A stretch of 24,472 bases of DNA. It comes from a virus. Location of the stretch: positions 1 through 24,472 of IMG/VR virus record IMGVR_UViG_3300023210_000213, one strand, 5' to 3'. The translations under genes and the position numbers were made by a program. This document shows, piece after piece, positions 8,848 to 16,903 of the stretch; within the stretch, counting starts at the first letter, position 1, and each line of letters starts with the position of its first letter. The notes below the pieces were generated by a model that did no database searches, was not told the origin of the DNA, and was given only the letters and a program-made list of their open reading frames with translations.

Positions 8848-10068
8848 TTAAGTGTTAAATTTTTTTGTTCTAATTTTAAGTTTTGAAGAATCTAAACCGC
8901 TAATAGCTTTTACTTTTAAACCATTAACAAATACATCGCCCGGTGCAGTTTGCCTTGGTTCCGTAGTTATGTTTTTGGTTTTAGCAACTTGTTCTTTAAT
9001 AGCGTCGGCACGGCCTTGCTCATAGAAATGTGTTGCCATAGTATCGGCATTTCGCGCAGCGTAAATTGCTTTATGGTATCCAGCTGGATCTTTCATTTGA
9101 CCGTTTTTGTCTAGGAACGTCCCGACAAAGTCTGTAAGATCTTTTTGGTTTTCCGCTATTGAGTTAGGATCTTTAACTCCATATCTAACTTTTTTATCTC
9201 CTAATTTAAAATCAAAACCTTTGAAATCACTAGAAAAATAATTTTTAGTAGTATTTATAAATCCTTCTCGAACAGCATCATTACGCTTTTGTTCTTCAGT
9301 GTATCGATTGAAAAAGTCCATTGCTTTTTGTTGCTCTTGAGTAACACCAGGACGTAATTTAATTTCCTCGTAATACTTGCTTTTTGTTTGCTCTAAAAAG
9401 TTTTTGGCTTTTGCAACTTCTTCTTTATACGCAATTTTTTTCTTGCGTATGTCTCTGTCCTCATCAACTTCTTCATCCCATGTAAAATCTTCTAATAGTA
9501 GATTTACATCTTCCGAATCTAAATGAGGTTTACTTGTTTTATAATATTCTCTTAACAACGTGTTATTATCTACATTAGAGTAGTCCGCGTTAAGCCTAGC
9601 ATAGTCTTCAACAGTACCACCTGTTTCCTCCATAAACTTTATAAGTTTATCTACTCCCTCAGGAAGCTCTTGTGCTTTTGTTTCCGATAATACTTCTTTT
9701 TGTTCCGATACGGCAGCGGAAGCTTCATTGCTTCTATCCCCTCCTGCCTCTTCAGAATTATCTTCTTCATCTTCAATAACTTGAATAGGAGAATCTACTT
9801 CTGCTTCGCTAGCATTGCTATTATCTTGTCTGGTAGATTTTTCATCTGTTGGCTGCTCGTTTCCTTCTCGAATTCCTTCGCTAGTTTTGGATTCGTTGCG
9901 TACAGGTACTTCATCTGCGCTTTGCTTTTGAATGGCATCTTCTTCTTTTTTTGGCTCTCCAGGTGGTTTTGAAAGATCAACTTTAACAATGTCCTGCTCG
10001 CCTGTTAATTTTTTAGGAGTTCTTTTTTTAATTTTAAAATCTCCTTCTTGTTTTACTTCTGTTGACAT
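8848..10068 (-). CDS. Probable capsid scaffold protein
   Basis: A 406-residue soluble protein between portal and capsid genes, the classic scaffold position. Residues 1-130 are Glu/Asp/Ser/Lys-rich and low-complexity (EDEEDNSEEAGG), probably disordered. Residues about 190-290 are highly charged helices with coiled-coil character (KKKIAYKEEVAKAKNFLEQ, then RPGVTQEQQKAMDFFNRY). The C-terminal part contains an aromatic-rich segment (TKNYFSSDFKGFDFKLGDKK) and ends in a basic tail (KLKIRTKKFNT), as scaffold proteins often do for capsid binding. No catalytic triad of a prohead protease is apparent. A second gene is nested in another frame at residues about 44-91. Function is assigned from position and composition, not from a recognised motif. 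Confidence 0.55.
   Translation of the reverse strand: MSTEVKQEGDFKIKKRTPKKLTGEQDIVKVDLSKPPGEPKKEEDAIQKQSADEVPVRNESKTSEGIREGNEQPTDEKSTRQDNSNASEAEVDSPIQVIEDEEDNSEEAGGDRSNEASAAVSEQKEVLSETKAQELPEGVDKLIKFMEETGGTVEDYARLNADYSNVDNNTLLREYYKTSKPHLDSEDVNLLLEDFTWDEEVDEDRDIRKKKIAYKEEVAKAKNFLEQTKSKYYEEIKLRPGVTQEQQKAMDFFNRYTEEQKRNDAVREGFINTTKNYFSSDFKGFDFKLGDKKVRYGVKDPNSIAENQKDLTDFVGTFLDKNGQMKDPAGYHKAIYAARNADTMATHFYEQGRADAIKEQVAKTKNITTEPRQTAPGDVFVNGLKVKAISGLDSSKLKIRTKKFNT
9795..9938 (-). CDS. Small MPFKSKAQ-type protein overprinted inside the scaffold gene
   Basis: A 47-residue ORF on the same strand as the scaffold gene but in another frame, wholly inside it (ATG at 9938, TAG at 9795). It begins MPFKSKAQMKYLYATNPKLA and continues with EFEKETSSQQ and MKNLPDK. 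From memory, MPF(K/R)SKAQ followed by a hydrophobic/aromatic run, an acidic helix and LP is the signature of a family of tiny phage and bacterial proteins of unknown function (DUF3008-like). The frame opens further upstream, but the family start is the internal ATG, preceded by purine-rich AAAAAAAGAAG. Codons here (AGC, ACG, CTG, GCG) are richer in G and C than elsewhere, and the host frame encodes only low-complexity acidic sequence. Chance similarity is unlikely but expression is unproven. Confidence 0.6.
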   Translation of the reverse strand: MPFKSKAQMKYLYATNPKLAKEFEKETSSQQMKNLPDKIIAMLAKQK

Positions 10069-10099
10069 AATATGATAATATAAAATTAATTAATAAAAT

Positions 10100-12514
10100 T
10101 TACCTCGGCTCAAACTGTTCTAAGCCAAAGCCACTTAAATTATCATTACCCGCTGATTCAAAATCTTTAGGCAATAAATCATTTTTTCTTTGATCAATAA
10201 GTTCAGATTGCTGTGTACCTTGTATTCTTACACGTTTATCTTTCCTATCTTCTATTTCTTGTTCTTTTCTTGTAATTGCAGAAGCTTGTATTTCAGCAAG
10301 TTGGATATTATAATTAAATTCTTCTGCCATTAATTGTTTCTTAATTAATGCTTCTTGTTCCATTCTAGCTATTTCAAAATCTGATTTAGCTTTTTCAATC
10401 TGCACTTTTGTTTCAGCTAAGGCTTGTTGCTTTTGTACTTCTGCAAGCGCTGCGGCCTCAGAAGCCTGTGCGTTAGCTTGTGCTTGAGCTTGTATGTTAG
10501 CCTGTTGTGCAGCTTGCTCTTGCTGCCTTCTTTCTTTCTTTTTTAGCTTTAAAAGCTGATTAGCTAGTTTTATATTTGAAACCTCTCTAATATCTATAGC
10601 ATCATCTAAATCAATACCCCCCACTTGTAGGGCAACTTGTATATTTTGTTCTAATTTAGCTTTTTCTTCTTCATCAGGCTCTAGCTCTAAAAATATACCA
10701 AAATCATGCATCGCTACTTTTTCCATTTCTTCAAGTGTATTAACATTAAAAGTATTTATACTATTAAGTAATGCATCTTTAGTTAATGGGAATTGCAAAG
10801 CATCATTAGCTCTTAAGCTTATGTTTTCTGCAATTTTTATAGTTATATACATTAACGCTTTTAAAATATGCCTTGTAGCAACATTAGAATTAGCAGCGGC
10901 CATTTTTTGTAAGCCTACTAATGCGTTTTTATCGGGCATACTTCCATCAACAGCTTCATTCAAACCAGTTACATCTCTTATCATTTGCAAATAATATTGA
11001 TAAGTAGATATTAAAGCTTGCACCTTAGACATTCCGCTTGATGATTGAAGTTCTTGAATAGGTACTTTTCCTCTATTTAAATCGCCGTCTTGCGTTAATG
11101 ATCTTCCAACAATACTACCTGTTTGAAAATACATATTTAATGCTTCGGCTGGGTTGTAATTTGTGCCGTTGCCTAAATCAACTTCCGCTAAACCGTCCAT
11201 GTCTAAATAAACACCATCAGGAACCACTCTAGCTAAAACTTGCTGAAGTTTTAAATGAGTTAGTTGAATCATATCAGCAAAACCAGTAATTCTACTTACA
11301 ATAGAATCTATTTTGCCTTTATACATTCTAGGAGCGCAGATAGAGTAATTCATGTTTACTCTGGTAACATCTGAAGAAGGGCGTGTCATATTTTCTGCTA
11401 AACTCCAATTAAGCAATTTATTTAATCCTAATACTTTAGCTCCCGTATATAAAACTTCTATGCTTCTCGCTACCCTACTAAAATTATCATTTTCAGGCGG
11501 ATCAAAAGTATCATCTTTTTCTAATATTTTTTCTAATCCTTGATCCGTATTTTTTAATTTAAATACTTGATTTGTGTAAGTTTTGTATTCAAAAAATAAT
11601 ACAGAGATTAAATTATTATCATCTTGCCCTTTATAATTCCTTGTATAATTACTATAATTACTAGGCCCTTTATATTTTTGTATTTCTTCTAAATCTTCAT
11701 CAGTTAAATAAGGATATAATCTTTTTACTTCAGATAAACTTAAATTTTTAACTTCACCTACGTAATATATATCATCAAAATTTGGATCTTCCGTGTAAGA
11801 ATAAACAACATTTGCTGGATCTACATAATCCACAGTAATTCCTTCTGATAAATTAAAGCTAGTCTTTGAAACACCTATCCCTAAAACAGCTAAATCATAG
11901 GCTATTCTTCTTTGTATTTCAGGATATTTATTATAAGAAAAAACATTTTTAATAATTTCTTCTTCTGCTATTTCAATGCTTTGTTTATAATTTAGCTGTA
12001 AATATAAATCTAATTCAGCTTCTGTTGCAGGTAAGCTTGCGGGATCAGCGGATGCATAAAAATTACCTCCAGTTAATGCATTTAATTGTTCTATTTGCTC
12101 TTTATTAGTTATATCTCTTATAGCATTAAAAGCAAAATCAGTTCTTTCTTTAACAGCAAAAGGATCTGTTGCAAAAGATTTTATTTCGTATCCTTTGTCG
12201 GTCATTCCATTAACTAAAATGTCAACAAACTTGGGTATTACAGGAACTATTTTCCAATCTAAATTTAAATAAGACAAGTCACCATTTATAGATAATTCGT
12301 CTTTATATTTTTGCACAGGTTGTTCGCCCCTTGCGTATAATCTTAATCTATGATAATTCTGGAAGTTTTGTAAATACCTATCGCCCCCAATGTCTTGTCT
12401 AAACCATTCGTTTTCTATAGCCCGCCCTACTTGGATACCATAGTCATAACTATTCTTTACTGAATCAGGTACTACCTGATCTGGGAATGAACTGTTATAG
12501 TTAGTATTAATCAT
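10100..12514 (-). CDS. Portal protein (crAss-like type)
   Basis: An 804-residue protein forming the dodecameric DNA gate at the capsid vertex. It has the length and order I associate with crAss-like portals. The N-terminal helix-rich region contains YHRLRLYARGEQPVQKYK, then SYLNLDWKIVPVIPKFVDIL and VNGMTDKGY (residues about 52-108), the wing/clip entry of the fold. The central region includes RDVTGLNEAVDGSMPDKNA and LVGLQKMAAANSNVATRHIL, typical of the crown/stem-helix part of phage portals. The C-terminal ~150 residues are a Gln/Ala/Glu-rich coiled coil (LLKLKKKERRQQEQAAQQAN), likely the barrel extending into the capsid. It follows the terminase by 4 bases and is followed by the scaffold gene after 31 A/T-rich bases. 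I see no truncation. Confidence 0.85.
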   Translation of the reverse strand: MINTNYNSSFPDQVVPDSVKNSYDYGIQVGRAIENEWFRQDIGGDRYLQNFQNYHRLRLYARGEQPVQKYKDELSINGDLSYLNLDWKIVPVIPKFVDILVNGMTDKGYEIKSFATDPFAVKERTDFAFNAIRDITNKEQIEQLNALTGGNFYASADPASLPATEAELDLYLQLNYKQSIEIAEEEIIKNVFSYNKYPEIQRRIAYDLAVLGIGVSKTSFNLSEGITVDYVDPANVVYSYTEDPNFDDIYYVGEVKNLSLSEVKRLYPYLTDEDLEEIQKYKGPSNYSNYTRNYKGQDDNNLISVLFFEYKTYTNQVFKLKNTDQGLEKILEKDDTFDPPENDNFSRVARSIEVLYTGAKVLGLNKLLNWSLAENMTRPSSDVTRVNMNYSICAPRMYKGKIDSIVSRITGFADMIQLTHLKLQQVLARVVPDGVYLDMDGLAEVDLGNGTNYNPAEALNMYFQTGSIVGRSLTQDGDLNRGKVPIQELQSSSGMSKVQALISTYQYYLQMIRDVTGLNEAVDGSMPDKNALVGLQKMAAANSNVATRHILKALMYITIKIAENISLRANDALQFPLTKDALLNSINTFNVNTLEEMEKVAMHDFGIFLELEPDEEEKAKLEQNIQVALQVGGIDLDDAIDIREVSNIKLANQLLKLKKKERRQQEQAAQQANIQAQAQANAQASEAAALAEVQKQQALAETKVQIEKAKSDFEIARMEQEALIKKQLMAEEFNYNIQLAEIQASAITRKEQEIEDRKDKRVRIQGTQQSELIDQRKNDLLPKDFESAGNDNLSGFGLEQFEPR

Positions 12515-12518
12515 GTAT

Positions 12519-14738
12519 TTAAATTATTTTTGATGTAATTCCATCATTATTATATCTTTTTATTCCTAAATTTACCGGTTGAAATGTTCTTTTAGCTACC
12601 GGAGCATATTTGTTTTTATTACAAGCCATTATAGCTAGGCCAGAACTTATGGACGCATCGTGCTTTGTTCTGTTGTTAAGATTAAATTTAGACCAGTCAT
12701 TTAAGGTACGTGTAAAATACAAATCCCCATGTGTTTCGCCATTAAAACCTACATGAGCGTCAATATACGATTCTATAGCGGCCGCATGAGCTTGCTTCAT
12801 ATCTTCACTTGAGTTAGGCACTCCGCCTATTTCTCTTTCTGTAATAGACAATTTATTATAAACTTTATCCGGTCGATTCATTGAGTAGCCTCTATATCCT
12901 CTTCTTTTTAAATAATATAATAATCTTGGTTTATTATTTTCTGCAAGCAACGGCATACCATAAAACACTAATGCCATTAATACATCTTCAAAAAATATTT
13001 CAGCATTATCAGGTCTTGAAATATATTCTAAAAAGAAATGATTAGGTGGTATATCTTCCATCGTAAATTTAGTAAGTCCGTGTAAAGATCCTTTTGATCC
13101 GCGCCCATCTACCGTGCCTGATATATCATAACTATCACAACCAAAAGCACCGCAGTGCTCATTAGCTGGGTATCTTAAATTACCTTTAGATATAGATCTA
13201 TTTTGCATATGCTGTGGTGGCGCCCATGAAATAAAAAATCTTCCATTATTATTGGGATGAAATTCTACTAAAGAATCTTTTACCCCACCTCGCCATTGAA
13301 AATTGCCTTGTGTTATAAGGCCTGTATATTTTGTTTCTTCAATATAATCAATCTGTTCGTAAATCTTAGTCAGATTAAATAAAGATTGTTTTGTTTCATC
13401 TCTAAATGCATGCTGAGTAGTTCGGGGAAATTGTCTATAAAATTCATTTAAAGCATCTTGGTCTTTCTTTAGCCCATCAACTTCGTTTATCCAATAATCA
13501 ATTACTCCTATTTCTATTTCGGTACCGTCAATACTTCTGACTGGTTTTTCTGGTGTATCAAATACAGGTAATCCAAACATATTAATGAATCCTTCGTAAT
13601 TCCATTCCATAGGTATGAACAAAGAATATAATCCTGAGCTAGTCTGTCCGTTGCGGTTTCTTTTTGTAACGTCTGATCCTTCATATAGTTTTTTGAAGTT
13701 TTCACCTCCTTTATCTAAAGCATTAGATGTAGAACCCATCATGCATTTACCTACTATTCTACTTCCTAGCCTTAACGTTGTTTTTGTTACTCTCCAGTTA
13801 TTAATTATATTATCTGGCCTTTCCCACTTACCAGATTCATCGTGGACTAAAAGCTTTAGCTTTTCTCCATCATATGAGTTATCGCCTGTATTTTTCCAGT
13901 CGATTGTAGTATCAAGCCCATCAATATCCGCTAATTGTTCGCCAACTTCTATCTTGCGCCGAGTTAGTTTGGAGGCGGGCACTCGATAAGCAAGCTCTGT
14001 TTTGGGGCGATCCATACCGTCTTGAACGGGCTTGAAGAAGAAAGGATAATTGGTTGATATTGGAACGACTTTATCTGTAAACATTTTTTTGGCATCAGCC
14101 CCAGTTTTTGATAAAATTCCAAATCTTGAGTCGCTGGACATTGTCGCCTGATTAACAGTTTCGCTTGATGCCATGAAGCTAAACCCAGACCGTCTATTTT
14201 TGAGGTAGCATATTCCATAGCACCGGGTATCTGCTTTACACGCTTCCCAAAAAATGTAGAATAATCTATTTGATTCTCTAAATTCCGCGGCCCCAACGTC
14301 AATTTTAGTCCACTGCAAGTACATGTAATGAGTACCAGTAATGTAAGTTTCATTGCCATCGTTATAAAACGCAAAACCTTCTTCTCTATATTTAAATTCA
14401 TTATCTATATAATCGTACCATTGTTCTTTAAAATTGTCCGGATAATTATTCCAGTCAAATACGCTTTTTATTTTACTTAATTCTTTAGGGTAGTCAAACT
14501 TTTGCCAAAATTGTTCAGCTTTTTTATTTGATCTTTTAAAGCATTTATGTATTAATGGTAGACCTATTTTTAAGCCTTGAATATTATATACTTCACCAAG
14601 TTCACCTGTTTTACTTATAACTACTAAGTCGTGCTCTTTGTTATATCCGTATTCCCAACTTTTTTGTTTATTTTTTTTCTTTAATATATTGGGCTTTACA
14701 TAATCGGGTATAACTGAATATAATGTTTGCTTATACAT
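12519..14738 (-). CDS. terL: Terminase large subunit (ATPase and nuclease)
   Basis: The 739-residue packaging motor. The ATPase half carries a deviant Walker A (K180 N R R S G F S187) instead of GxxGKT, a Walker B ending in D300-E301 (KLLVHDES) and a coupling motif GSTSN at 335-339. The nuclease half has an RNase H-like fold. Its first acidic residue is D535 (FGCDSYDIS), and D694 (TKHDASISSG, LAIMAC) is a likely last metal ligand. E600 (LLAEN) may be the middle one. It drives DNA into the head through the portal and cuts concatemers. Its ATG overlaps the stop of the upstream small gene by one base (TAATG), so translation is probably coupled. Length and motif style fit crAss-like and related podovirus terminases. 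All expected elements are present and the gene looks intact. Confidence 0.9.
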   Translation of the reverse strand: MYKQTLYSVIPDYVKPNILKKKNKQKSWEYGYNKEHDLVVISKTGELGEVYNIQGLKIGLPLIHKCFKRSNKKAEQFWQKFDYPKELSKIKSVFDWNNYPDNFKEQWYDYIDNEFKYREEGFAFYNDGNETYITGTHYMYLQWTKIDVGAAEFRESNRLFYIFWEACKADTRCYGICYLKNRRSGFSFMASSETVNQATMSSDSRFGILSKTGADAKKMFTDKVVPISTNYPFFFKPVQDGMDRPKTELAYRVPASKLTRRKIEVGEQLADIDGLDTTIDWKNTGDNSYDGEKLKLLVHDESGKWERPDNIINNWRVTKTTLRLGSRIVGKCMMGSTSNALDKGGENFKKLYEGSDVTKRNRNGQTSSGLYSLFIPMEWNYEGFINMFGLPVFDTPEKPVRSIDGTEIEIGVIDYWINEVDGLKKDQDALNEFYRQFPRTTQHAFRDETKQSLFNLTKIYEQIDYIEETKYTGLITQGNFQWRGGVKDSLVEFHPNNNGRFFISWAPPQHMQNRSISKGNLRYPANEHCGAFGCDSYDISGTVDGRGSKGSLHGLTKFTMEDIPPNHFFLEYISRPDNAEIFFEDVLMALVFYGMPLLAENNKPRLLYYLKRRGYRGYSMNRPDKVYNKLSITEREIGGVPNSSEDMKQAHAAAIESYIDAHVGFNGETHGDLYFTRTLNDWSKFNLNNRTKHDASISSGLAIMACNKNKYAPVAKRTFQPVNLGIKRYNNDGITSKII

Positions 14739-15004
14739 TATTTTGATCTTGTTTCAGCAAAACCTCCAAAAGTTTTTTGGCTACTAGATTTATCTTCTAA
14801 TAATTTTTCTTCATTTTCTATTCTAGTAAGTATTTCAAATGCATCAAATATTGCCAACTTTTTTGTTGCTGCTGCATTTTTTAATCTATCTGCTGATATA
14901 TCATCTTCTGAATCTACAATAGCTTCTTTAGCTACTTTAATTAACTCCTCAACTGCTTTTTGCCCAGCTTGGATTATACTCAGTTTGGTTTTCTTTACGT
15001 TCAT
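14738..15004 (-). CDS. Probable terminase small subunit
   Basis: An 88-residue, helix-rich protein from MNVKKTKLSIIQAGQKAVEE. A start six codons further upstream (15022, MILLLS) is open, but the shorter start is preferred because MILLLS looks like chance sequence. The core ISADRLKNAAATKKLAIFDA with a following FEILTRIENEE is a conserved block I recall from marine phages, usually beside terL. Small charged helical proteins in this place typically recognise DNA for packaging. It overlaps the 201-residue gene upstream by 56 bases in a different frame and overlaps terL by one base. The C-terminus is Ser/Lys-rich and ends FAETRSK. No enzyme motif is present. The terminase assignment rests on position and size; a classical helix-turn-helix is not obvious. 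Confidence 0.5.
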   Translation of the reverse strand: MNVKKTKLSIIQAGQKAVEELIKVAKEAIVDSEDDISADRLKNAAATKKLAIFDAFEILTRIENEEKLLEDKSSSQKTFGGFAETRSK

Positions 15005-15554
15005 ACTTAATAACAATATCATTAGATTTCATACAATATAACCGCTCATTATCTACTATAAACTCCCATTCGCTGTTTGGAGTAAAGCCTATAACATCAC
15101 CTGGGTTGATTTCAAGCGCTTTTAACGAGCTATTGCTATACTTTAGTATACCAACATACTTTTGCTCTTTTTCTAGGCTTGTAGGGTCATTATTTAAAAT
15201 AGGCTTAACAAAGCATCTATCCATAAATGAATGCCACTCATTATTTTTTTTATAAAGATACACCTGATCTGGCTGACAAAAGTAAAGATTGTCTTTAAAA
15301 TATTTACTACTGTTTTTTTCTTTACCTTTTATATCATAATATCTTCTAAAAACATTATGATGAATTACAATTTCATCACCTTTTTTTATAACGGTGTTAT
15401 AAGCTTTTGGCGTAGATATAACTTTAGCAAGTTTATTTATAAACTTAAATGATTCTATATTACAGTTTAATATTAAATCTTTATTATCTACTTTAGTTGT
15501 ATTGTTATATCTTTCCCCAATAGGCTCAACAATAAAATCGTAGATACTATTCAT
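14949..15554 (-). CDS. Large GroES-like protein, possibly two co-chaperonin-like modules
   Basis: A 201-residue protein. The C-terminal part reads like a GroES-type barrel: VKPI, then YVGILKY, LKALEINPGDVIGFTPNS, and ERLYCMKSNDIVIKY (residues about 116-190), which matches the GroES order of turn, GD-V, Y/C strand and final D-I strand. The N-terminal part is similar (FIVEPIGERY, then KLAKVIS, VIKKGDEIVIHH and LYFCQPDQVYLY). If both halves fold alike this is a double GroES-like protein. It may act as a co-chaperonin variant, or the fold may be used structurally. Similar proteins occur near packaging genes in marine phages, from memory. It starts 8 bases inside the upstream 76-residue gene and overlaps the small terminase gene by 56 bases. 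Sequence identity to true GroES is low. Confidence 0.5.
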   Translation of the reverse strand: MNSIYDFIVEPIGERYNNTTKVDNKDLILNCNIESFKFINKLAKVISTPKAYNTVIKKGDEIVIHHNVFRRYYDIKGKEKNSSKYFKDNLYFCQPDQVYLYKKNNEWHSFMDRCFVKPILNNDPTSLEKEQKYVGILKYSNSSLKALEINPGDVIGFTPNSEWEFIVDNERLYCMKSNDIVIKYERKENQTEYNPSWAKSS

Positions 15555-15777
15555 ATTCTAAATTATATTCAACAGAAATAGCCATGTTAGAATTAAATTT
15601 TTTCCAAGGCAATACCTCATTATTCTTTTTTATAAAAATATTATAAGAATTATCAGTATCTTCGAATATGATATAAGCTATTTTGTGTCCTCCATACACC
15701 TCTTGGCCTACAGAGTAATGCATAGCATCATTTTTATAATCAGAACCGATGCTGATCTTTCTTATAACACTACCCAT
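15547..15777 (-). CDS. Small protein, function unknown
   Basis: A 76-residue, probably all-beta protein (YSVGQEVYGGHKIAYIIFED, then SYNIFIKKNNEVLPWKKF). It has no signal peptide, membrane segment or metal motif. The pattern of a Gly-turn hairpin followed by charged strands is what small KOW/SH3-like or ring-associated proteins show, but I do not recognise the family with certainty. Its stop overlaps the ATG region of the GroES-like gene by 8 bases, pointing to coupled translation, and it follows the coiled-coil gene by one base. It therefore belongs to the lysis/packaging operon. Confidence 0.6.
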   Translation of the reverse strand: MGSVIRKISIGSDYKNDAMHYSVGQEVYGGHKIAYIIFEDTDNSYNIFIKKNNEVLPWKKFNSNMAISVEYNLEYE

Positions 15778-15778
15778 T

Positions 15779-16036
15779 TTACTTTTCTTTTTCTTCGGTG
15801 TTTTCTATTTCTTTATAAACACCTGTTTCAAGATCGATGCTAATAGCGCCATACTCTTTTTCTAACTCTTTTTTATAGGCTTCCATATCTTGCTCGAGCC
15901 CGGCGTATTCATGCAATAATACATGCTTTTGATTTTCAACAAGCCCAATGTCTCGCAGCTTATTGTTCATTGTTACTTGTTGTTCTTTAATTTTAGCTAA
16001 TTGCTCTTCTGTTACTTTTTTTTCTTTTGTACTCAT
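15779..16036 (-). CDS. Small coiled-coil protein, function unknown
   Basis: An 85-residue, very charged helical protein. A long helix or helical hairpin (EEQLAKIKEQQVTMNNKLRD, then YAGLEQDMEAYKKELEKEYG) is followed by a short acidic tail with ISIDLETGVYKEIE. The end motif, EYG then one or two residues then I/V-DL-TG-Y, is a recurring C-terminus in marine phage small proteins as I recall them. No function is known to me. It lies just after the holin gene and may be a regulator or partner of lysis or packaging proteins, but nothing in the sequence decides this. Confidence 0.6.
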   Translation of the reverse strand: MSTKEKKVTEEQLAKIKEQQVTMNNKLRDIGLVENQKHVLLHEYAGLEQDMEAYKKELEKEYGAISIDLETGVYKEIENTEEKEK

Positions 16037-16055
16037 TTGATTAAATTTAATTAAA

Positions 16056-16436
16056 TTATTTTACTTTATCTTTTATTTTTTCAAAGGTTCTTAATCCGCC
16101 AAGACCAAGCATTCCTAATAAAACTGTCATTAAATGCTCCATTTGTAATGCCGGAGGAGCGTCGGTTGTTTTTGTTATCCAAATAAATAAATCTCTTATT
16201 ACGAAGTTATATGCTAACGCCACTCCACAAACCCATCCTATAAATGGTCTCCAGCCTGCAACAAATACTGTTCTATGGCCAGCTTCAATTTCATTTATTT
16301 TAGTTTGCAATTCTATTATTTCATTAGGGTCTAATTCTTTACCCTTAATTGCTTCTCTTATTTCCCACGCTAAGTTTCCGGCTACTGACTTTCTCCCATT
16401 GCCGCCTTTTAGTAGGCCTAATAATAATTTTAACAT
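16056..16436 (-). CDS. Holin, 3-TM type (GTA/phage holin family)
   Basis: A 126-residue membrane protein. Residues 1-15 are hydrophobic with glycines (MLKLLLGLLKGGNGRK). A charged helix follows (ELDPNEIIELQTKINEIEAG), then the segment RTVFVAGWRPFIGWVCGVAL and YNFVIRDLFIW (transmembrane, about 56-86) and MEHLMTVLLGMLGLGGLRTF (transmembrane, about 99-118), ending in a basic tail (KIKDKVK). GWRPFIGWVCG with an acidic pre-helix is the hallmark of the 3TM holins described for gene transfer agents and many phages. It would form the membrane lesions that release an endolysin. A small metallopeptidase gene is directly upstream (3 bases), but I found no clear endolysin in this window. Confidence 0.75.
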   Translation of the reverse strand: MLKLLLGLLKGGNGRKSVAGNLAWEIREAIKGKELDPNEIIELQTKINEIEAGHRTVFVAGWRPFIGWVCGVALAYNFVIRDLFIWITKTTDAPPALQMEHLMTVLLGMLGLGGLRTFEKIKDKVK

Positions 16437-16439
16437 AAT

Positions 16440-16748
16440 TTAAGCTTTGTCGTAAGCTTCTTTTTCCCAAGGAAGATTTTTTGCACCTTCCTGCATTTGG
16501 CTTCTAGAGTATGTTTTACCTTTCCAGTAAACATTATTATCATCATAATCTAAATCTCCTCTTTTAAATTGGTCAATATGTATCATTTCATGATCAACCA
16601 CTTTTTCAATTTGCCTTGGATTTAAATCTTTATTTATTAATATAGTTCCATTATTATTGGCTTTACCTAATACACCTTCTCCCAAATCTACATTATATAT
16701 AGGGGTATTATTTAATTTATAAGGTGGATTATTAAGTTTAAAAGCCAT
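16440..16748 (-). CDS. Mini HExxH metallopeptidase-like protein
   Basis: A 102-residue protein with a zinc-protease core. H53-E54-M55-I56-H57 (VVDHEMIHIDQ) is a perfect HExxH, and E95 or E97 (LPWEKEAYDKA) is a likely third ligand or active-site glutamate, 38-40 residues later. The part before it (YNVDLGEGVLGKANNNGTIL, then INKDLNPRQIEKV) looks like a short beta entry to the active helix. There is no signal peptide. Possible roles are cleavage of a phage or host protein, or of peptidoglycan cross-links when released by the adjacent holin; the sequence does not decide. It begins with a one-base overlap (TAATG) with the 51-residue gene upstream. Small peptidases of this kind recur in marine phage lysis regions, from memory. 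The activity is inferred from the motif alone. Confidence 0.6.
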   Translation of the reverse strand: MAFKLNNPPYKLNNTPIYNVDLGEGVLGKANNNGTILINKDLNPRQIEKVVDHEMIHIDQFKRGDLDYDDNNVYWKGKTYSRSQMQEGAKNLPWEKEAYDKA

Positions 16749-16903
16749 TATTTATAAGGAAACATTTTATTTAATTTATCTTTGCGAGCAGAACAGCCGC
16801 AGGGGATATTCAAACCCTCTGCGACTCTATCTACTACACTTTTAATTCCAGTAACTTTAGTAACTTTTTCAATTGAATCACCAAGCCCTTTAGATTTGCT
16901 CAT
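16748..16903 (-). CDS. Short Cys-containing protein, function unknown
   Basis: A 51-residue ORF filling the gap between two longer genes: ATG at 16903, TAA at 16748, each sharing bases with the neighbour's start or stop as TAATG. It begins MSKSKGLGDSIEKVTKVTGI, then SVVDRVAEGLNIP, CGCSARKDKLNKMFPYK. The amphipathic start followed by a CGC motif and a KDKLNKMFPY end is a recurring small-protein pattern in marine phages, from memory. The CGC pair might bind metal. Perfect coupling on both sides is the best evidence that it is real. Function unknown. Confidence 0.65.
   Translation of the reverse strand: MSKSKGLGDSIEKVTKVTGIKSVVDRVAEGLNIPCGCSARKDKLNKMFPYK

Noticed and set aside
13964-14401. Minus-strand ORF of 145 codons inside terL, alternate frame
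   Set aside because: Overlaps conserved TerL motifs and its translation shows no family resemblance; unlike 9795-9938 nothing supports it.
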